This document shows, piece after piece, positions 7,290-10,210 of a stretch of 10,210 nt of DNA. The stretch comes from CAZCWX01 sp964502465 (lineage in GTDB: Bacteria > Desulfobacterota > Binatia > Bin18), in the NCBI GenBank assembly GCA_964502465.1, contig CAZCWX010000305.1, positions 1 to 10,210 of the forward strand. Reading direction: 5' to 3'. The notes under the pieces are model-generated. The model searched no databases, was not told the DNA's origin, and saw only the letters and a program-made list of their open reading frames with translations. Numbering within the stretch: the stretch's first letter is position 1; each line of letters opens with the position of its first letter. Both the position numbers and the translations under genes were made by a program.

Positions 7290-7320
7290 CTGAGTCAAAT
7301 CAGGACTGGAGTTGACTCAG
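7290..7320. repeat. Perfect 9-bp inverted repeat, candidate operator
   Basis: CTGAGTCAA (7290-7298) and TTGACTCAG (7312-7320) are exact reverse complements separated by 13 bases. The repeat lies about 30 bases upstream of the -35 box of the regulator promoter and straddles the end of the regulator-like pseudogene. It could be an operator bound by a dimeric factor, possibly the regulator itself, or a scar of the rearrangement that truncated the fragment. It is not followed by a T-tract in either direction, so it is unlikely to be a terminator. Confidence 0.5.
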
Positions 7321-7477
7321 CTCATCCACCTCTAATTCAGTGAGGCCAGAAAGTTCCACATTCTGGCAAATCTCCTCACGCTGGAAGCGGGCAATCGTCT
7401 GGGCAATACGCTGCTGAGGGTAGTGGTCGATACGCGCCAATAAGAAGAAGCGGCACTGGCTCTCTTCGCGTTGCATT
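7300..7477 (-). pseudogene. Frameshifted fragment of a second AAA/LuxR-type regulator (ATPase domain piece)
   Basis: Two minus-strand frames join to give one stretch that resembles residues about 195-250 of the intact 1257-aa regulator. The upstream frame (7477 to about 7424) reads REPVPLLLIGAYRPL, matching TAVPCLIVGAYRPV. The downstream frame (about 7418 to 7303) reads PQQRIAQTIARFQREEICQ, then NVELSGLTELEVDEL and LQS, matching PEERLARVVARFQRETICQ, TLELAGFDESEVMDF and LQS. More than half the aligned residues agree by eye. A 2-base loss around 7418-7424 explains the frame change, and the frame ends in TGA at 7300-7302. There is no Walker A, no HTH and no start, so it cannot be functional. It lies on the same strand and just upstream of the intact gene, consistent with a decayed tandem duplicate or a replaced older copy. 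Confidence 0.75.
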
Positions 7478-7664
7478 GTTTTTCCCCTGGAAGAGCAAAG
7501 GGCATTTTTCTCTTGCATCACGCAACGATTTGGAGAATAAGAAAGCTGAGGCAAGGACCAAGGAGCGAACAGTGTGGGATCGCTCGTCCCTTGATATTCC
7601 ATCACCCCAAGTCAGCAGGTGTTCAAACGATATGAACATTTTGTTCAGTCTGTTTGTACGCCTA

Positions 7665-7705
7665 GTTGGTGAGGCAGTACGCTGATGGTTCCTGTTGTCA
7701 CCAAC
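7665..7705. repeat. 8-bp inverted repeat with 25-base spacer
   Basis: GTTGGTGA (7665-7672) and TCACCAAC (7698-7705) are exact reverse complements, about 190-230 bases upstream of the cyclase start. The second arm also overlaps a small GTTGT-ACAAC stem (7694-7708). There is no T-tract. It may be a distal operator or chance. Confidence 0.25.
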
Positions 7706-7876
7706 AACCTGAAGCGGCGGGTAAGGGCTCAATTAAATCAACAGCTTACACAACTTTTTTACCTGATAGGTGAAAGGGAGGGAGCAGGGGAAAGCTGATG
7801 TCATTGGTTCACACTGCTTTTCCATCTTTTTATCCGCCGATTCAGAATCACTGTTTAGGAAATACAGGTCCGTGCC

Positions 7877-7882
7877 AAGGAG
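7877..7882 (+). promoter_or_regulatory. Ribosome binding site that decides the cyclase start
   Basis: AAGGAG lies 10 bases before the ATG at 7893. The frame is open back to a GTG at 7770, but the 41 residues that would be added resemble no domain, and the ATG at 7893 puts the first zinc-ribbon cysteine at residue 3, the usual position in this family. Confidence 0.75.
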
Positions 7883-7892
7883 AGTTTTGAGC

Positions 7893-10202
7893 ATGCGTTG
7901 CCCAAGCTGCTTGTTCGATAATCCAGAAGGCATGAAGTTTTGTGGCCAATGCGCGAGCCCGCTGAGTCCTCGCTGTCCGCAGTGTGGCTCTGAAAATCCA
8001 CCTGATTTCGTTTTCTGTGGCCAATGCCGCACTTTACTCGCCCCAGTGCAAAAAGCCACAAAGGAACAGGAGGCCGAGCGCCGTCATTTGACCGTCATGT
8101 TTTGCGACCAAGTGGATTCTGTAGGCCGGTCACAGCGCCTGGACCCTGAAGAATTCCGTGAACTCACCCGCCAGTATCAGCAGATGTGTGCGCAGGTGAT
8201 CCGCGAGTGTGACGGCCATATCGCCCAGTATCATGGCGATGGGTTGCTGGCGTACTTCGGGTACCCGGCAGCGCACGAAGATGATGCGCGGCGGGCAGTC
8301 CGTGCCGGGCTAGGCATTGTGGCTGAACTCCCCCACCTGAACGCCCATTTACAACAGACCCTCAAGGACCTCTACGACTTCCCCTTACAGCTTCGGATTG
8401 GCATTCACTCAGGGGTGACAGTGGTGGGAGAAATCGGGACCGGAGAGCGCCGCGAATTGGTGGCCTTAGGCGATACGCCGAATGTCGCGTCTCGGTTGCA
8501 AGGGATTGCCCCAGCCAATTCAGTGGTCATTAGTCCGTATACGCATCGGATCACGGAAGGATTTTTTGAGTATCACGACCTTGGTCCTCATCAGTTAAAG
8601 GGAATTGTGCACCCGGTCAGGGTGTACCAAGTTGTGCAGGAAAGCAGGGCACGAAACCGCTTTGAGGTCGCTACTGCCGCAGGGCTCACTCCTTTAGTCG
8701 GGAGGAAGGAGGAACTGGGACTGCTGCTCGAACGATGGGAGCAGGTCAAGGAAGGACAAGGAGGGGTGATTCTGCTGAGTGGCGAGGCAGGGGTTGGCAA
8801 GTCCCGCCTGCTCAAGGAACTCAAAGAGCACCTCACAACAGAGGCGCCGCTCTGGTTAGAGCTGTACTGTTCGCCCTATCATCGGAATAGTGCGCTGCAT
8901 CCCATCATTGATTTCTTGCAACGGCGACTGCGTTTTGACAGAGAGGACGCCCCTCAAGAGAAGCTCAGCAAGCTTGAAACCGCCTTACACGGTTTTGGCT
9001 TTTCTTTACCAGAGATAGTTCCGCTGTTCGCTTCACTGCTCTCGCTCCCTCTCCCTGCCCAGTATGCTTCCCTTACCCTGACTCCGCAGCGGCAAAAACA
9101 GAAGCTCCAAGAGACCCTGCTGGCTTTCCTCCTGGCGCTGACGGAGAAGCAACCCGTCCTGTTAGTAGCGGAGGACTTGCACTGGGCCGATCCTTCTACG
9201 CTGGAGCTGCTGAGCTTCTTCGTTGACCGCGGACCGGTAACACGGAGTTTAATACTGCTCACCTTTCGCCCAGAGTTGCACCTCACCTGGGAGACTCGTT
9301 CGTATGTAACCTCCCTGACGCTCGGTCGCCTCTCCCGCACCCAGGTAGCGGAGATGGTCGTAGGGGTCACAAAAGGCAAAGCTCTGCCAGCCGAGGTCAT
9401 GCATCAAGTTGTCACAAAAACCGATGGCATCCCACTCTTCGTGGAAGAGTTGACCAAGACGGTGCTGGAATTGGGCATGCTCAGAGAGGAGGCAAATCGC
9501 TATACTCTGACCGGTCCTTTCCTCCCTTTTGGTATCCCTGCCACGCTGCACGATTCCCTACTGGCCCGGCTCGATCGGTTGGGTCCAGTGAAGGAAATTG
9601 CGCAATTGGGAGCGACCTTGGGACGCGAGTTTCCTTATGAGCTGCTCCAGGCGGTTTCGCCTCTGGACGAATCTGTTTTGCAAACTGCCCTTAACCAGCT
9701 TGTCGAAGCCGAATTCCTTTATCGGAGAACACTGCACTCTCACGACTTATATCTCTTCAAACATGCTTTGATTCAGGAGGCAGCGTATCAGTCGTTGCTC
9801 AAGAGCACACGGCAACAGTCCCACAAGCAGATTGCGCAAGTGTTGCAAGAACGATTTCCAGAGATCGTCGAGACCCAGCCCGAACTCCTCGCGCAGCACT
9901 GCACCGAAGCGGGTCTCACCGAGCAAGCTATTCCCTATTGGCAGAAGGCAGGCCAACGGGCCATCGAGCGGTCAGCAAATATCGAAGCGATCGGTCACCT
10001 CACCAAGGGATTAGAATTACTGAATGGTTTGCCCGGCACCTCCCAGCGCATCCATCAAGAACTGACCTTGCAAACCGCCCTCGGGGTGCCCTTAATGGCA
10101 GTAAAAGGATATGCCGATCCAGAAGCAAACCGCGCATATACCCGGGCGCGGGAGCTGTGCCACCAGGTAGGGGAGACACCACAACCATTGGTCCCAACTT
10201 AA
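7893..10202 (+). CDS. Class III adenylate/guanylate cyclase fused to AAA ATPase, with N-terminal zinc ribbons; probably truncated at the C-terminus
   Basis: The 769-aa product has two zinc ribbons (C3, C6, C17, C20 and C28, C31, C42, C45), each CxxC-10-CxxC. A class III cyclase domain follows (about 63-250): LTVMFCDQVDSV (66-77) with metal-ligand candidate D72, QYHGDGLLAYFG (112-123) with D116, and LGDTPNVASRL (192-202) with N197 and R201 as the expected transition-state residues. An AAA_16-type ATPase then carries GEAGVGKS (297-304) and VLLVAEDLHWAD (422-433), DGIPLFVEEL (511-520) and LFKHALIQEAAYQSLL (621-636). A TPR-like start (about 680-760) breaks off at ETPQPLVPT and TAA. Family members usually continue through several hundred more residues of TPR, so the stop looks premature. 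By family knowledge it is a cytoplasmic enzyme making a cyclic nucleotide under control of its ATPase/TPR sensor part. It is transcribed divergently from the LuxR-type regulator. Confidence 0.88.
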   Translation: MRCPSCLFDNPEGMKFCGQCASPLSPRCPQCGSENPPDFVFCGQCRTLLAPVQKATKEQEAERRHLTVMFCDQVDSVGRSQRLDPEEFRELTRQYQQMCAQVIRECDGHIAQYHGDGLLAYFGYPAAHEDDARRAVRAGLGIVAELPHLNAHLQQTLKDLYDFPLQLRIGIHSGVTVVGEIGTGERRELVALGDTPNVASRLQGIAPANSVVISPYTHRITEGFFEYHDLGPHQLKGIVHPVRVYQVVQESRARNRFEVATAAGLTPLVGRKEELGLLLERWEQVKEGQGGVILLSGEAGVGKSRLLKELKEHLTTEAPLWLELYCSPYHRNSALHPIIDFLQRRLRFDREDAPQEKLSKLETALHGFGFSLPEIVPLFASLLSLPLPAQYASLTLTPQRQKQKLQETLLAFLLALTEKQPVLLVAEDLHWADPSTLELLSFFVDRGPVTRSLILLTFRPELHLTWETRSYVTSLTLGRLSRTQVAEMVVGVTKGKALPAEVMHQVVTKTDGIPLFVEELTKTVLELGMLREEANRYTLTGPFLPFGIPATLHDSLLARLDRLGPVKEIAQLGATLGREFPYELLQAVSPLDESVLQTALNQLVEAEFLYRRTLHSHDLYLFKHALIQEAAYQSLLKSTRQQSHKQIAQVLQERFPEIVETQPELLAQHCTEAGLTEQAIPYWQKAGQRAIERSANIEAIGHLTKGLELLNGLPGTSQRIHQELTLQTALGVPLMAVKGYADPEANRAYTRARELCHQVGETPQPLVPT

Positions 10203-10210
10203 GCGGTACT

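Larger units (their letters stand above)
7478..7892. other. Intergenic stretch without a supported gene
   Basis: These 415 bases separate the pseudogene from the cyclase start. Frames here are short, have no ribosome site and no recognisable motif. A minus-strand frame that joins the pseudogene contains CPLLF shortly upstream of 7478, which faintly resembles the RPLLF before the regulator's Walker B; if real it would mean an internal deletion, but this is too short to rely on. The region holds an 8-bp inverted repeat (7665-7705) and the cyclase ribosome site (7877-7882). I see no convincing -35/-10 pair for the cyclase; TTGGTT near 7804 followed by TTTTAT is the best and is weak. Confidence 0.6.

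Noticed and set aside
7478..7732. Upstream part of the minus-strand frames that run into the pseudogene, including start-like ATGs
   Set aside because: No similarity to the regulator beyond a doubtful PLLF; the frames appear open by chance, so I limited the pseudogene to 7300-7477.
7770..7892. 41-residue N-terminal extension of the cyclase from a GTG
   Set aside because: No ribosome site fits better than the one before the ATG at 7893, and related proteins begin directly with the zinc ribbon.
1..10210. CRISPR array, tRNA, rRNA, transposase or phage genes
   Set aside because: No regularly spaced repeats, no cloverleaf-like or rRNA-like sequence, and no mobile-element protein motifs were seen in any frame.

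Overview
The window reads as chromosomal DNA of a free-living Gram-negative bacterium with a large signalling repertoire. The two biggest genes are giant multi-domain NTPases: a LuxR-type regulator with an AAA module, and a class III nucleotide cyclase with zinc ribbons and an AAA module. This architecture is common in uncultured Desulfobacterota/Binatia-like and Tectomicrobia (Entotheonella)-like lineages. That lineage guess is an inference from protein style only; no marker gene is present.

Layout. (a) Positions 1-3193, minus strand: five closely spaced genes that look like one operon, read right to left. They are a 77-aa protein (2960-3193), a 583-aa protein with ATGDHDYLG and STWHHW motifs (1195-2946), a 148-aa protein (671-1117), an 83-aa GVGIG-domain protein (316-567), and the N-terminal 106 residues of a related, larger protein that runs off the left edge (1-319). 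The last two overlap by ATGA. None has an assigned function that I can name; the GVGxG domain is the type found at the start of some trypsin-like peptidases. (b) 3194-3386: an intergenic stretch with a hairpin plus T-tract on the minus strand. (c) 3387-7160, minus: a 1257-aa AAA/STAND-type ATPase regulator with an internal LuxR helix-turn-helix and a long conserved-looking C-terminal tail. (d) 7161-7892: a gap between divergent genes. It holds a probable promoter for the regulator, a perfect 9-bp inverted repeat, and a frameshifted fragment of a second copy of the regulator's ATPase domain. (e) 7893-10202, plus: a cyclase-ATPase whose frame stops 8 bases before the window end, in what should be the start of its TPR region.

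How they may work together. The regulator and the cyclase share the same kind of AAA module (Walker A GxAGVGKS/T, Walker B with EDLHWAD or DDLHWAD) and lie head to head, so both are probably large nucleotide-dependent signal integrators. The five-gene operon lies directly downstream of the regulator on the same strand and is a natural candidate target, but this is inference from position. The poorly characterised five-gene cluster is the most novel content. The decayed regulator fragment shows that the locus once carried an additional copy of at least part of this regulator type.
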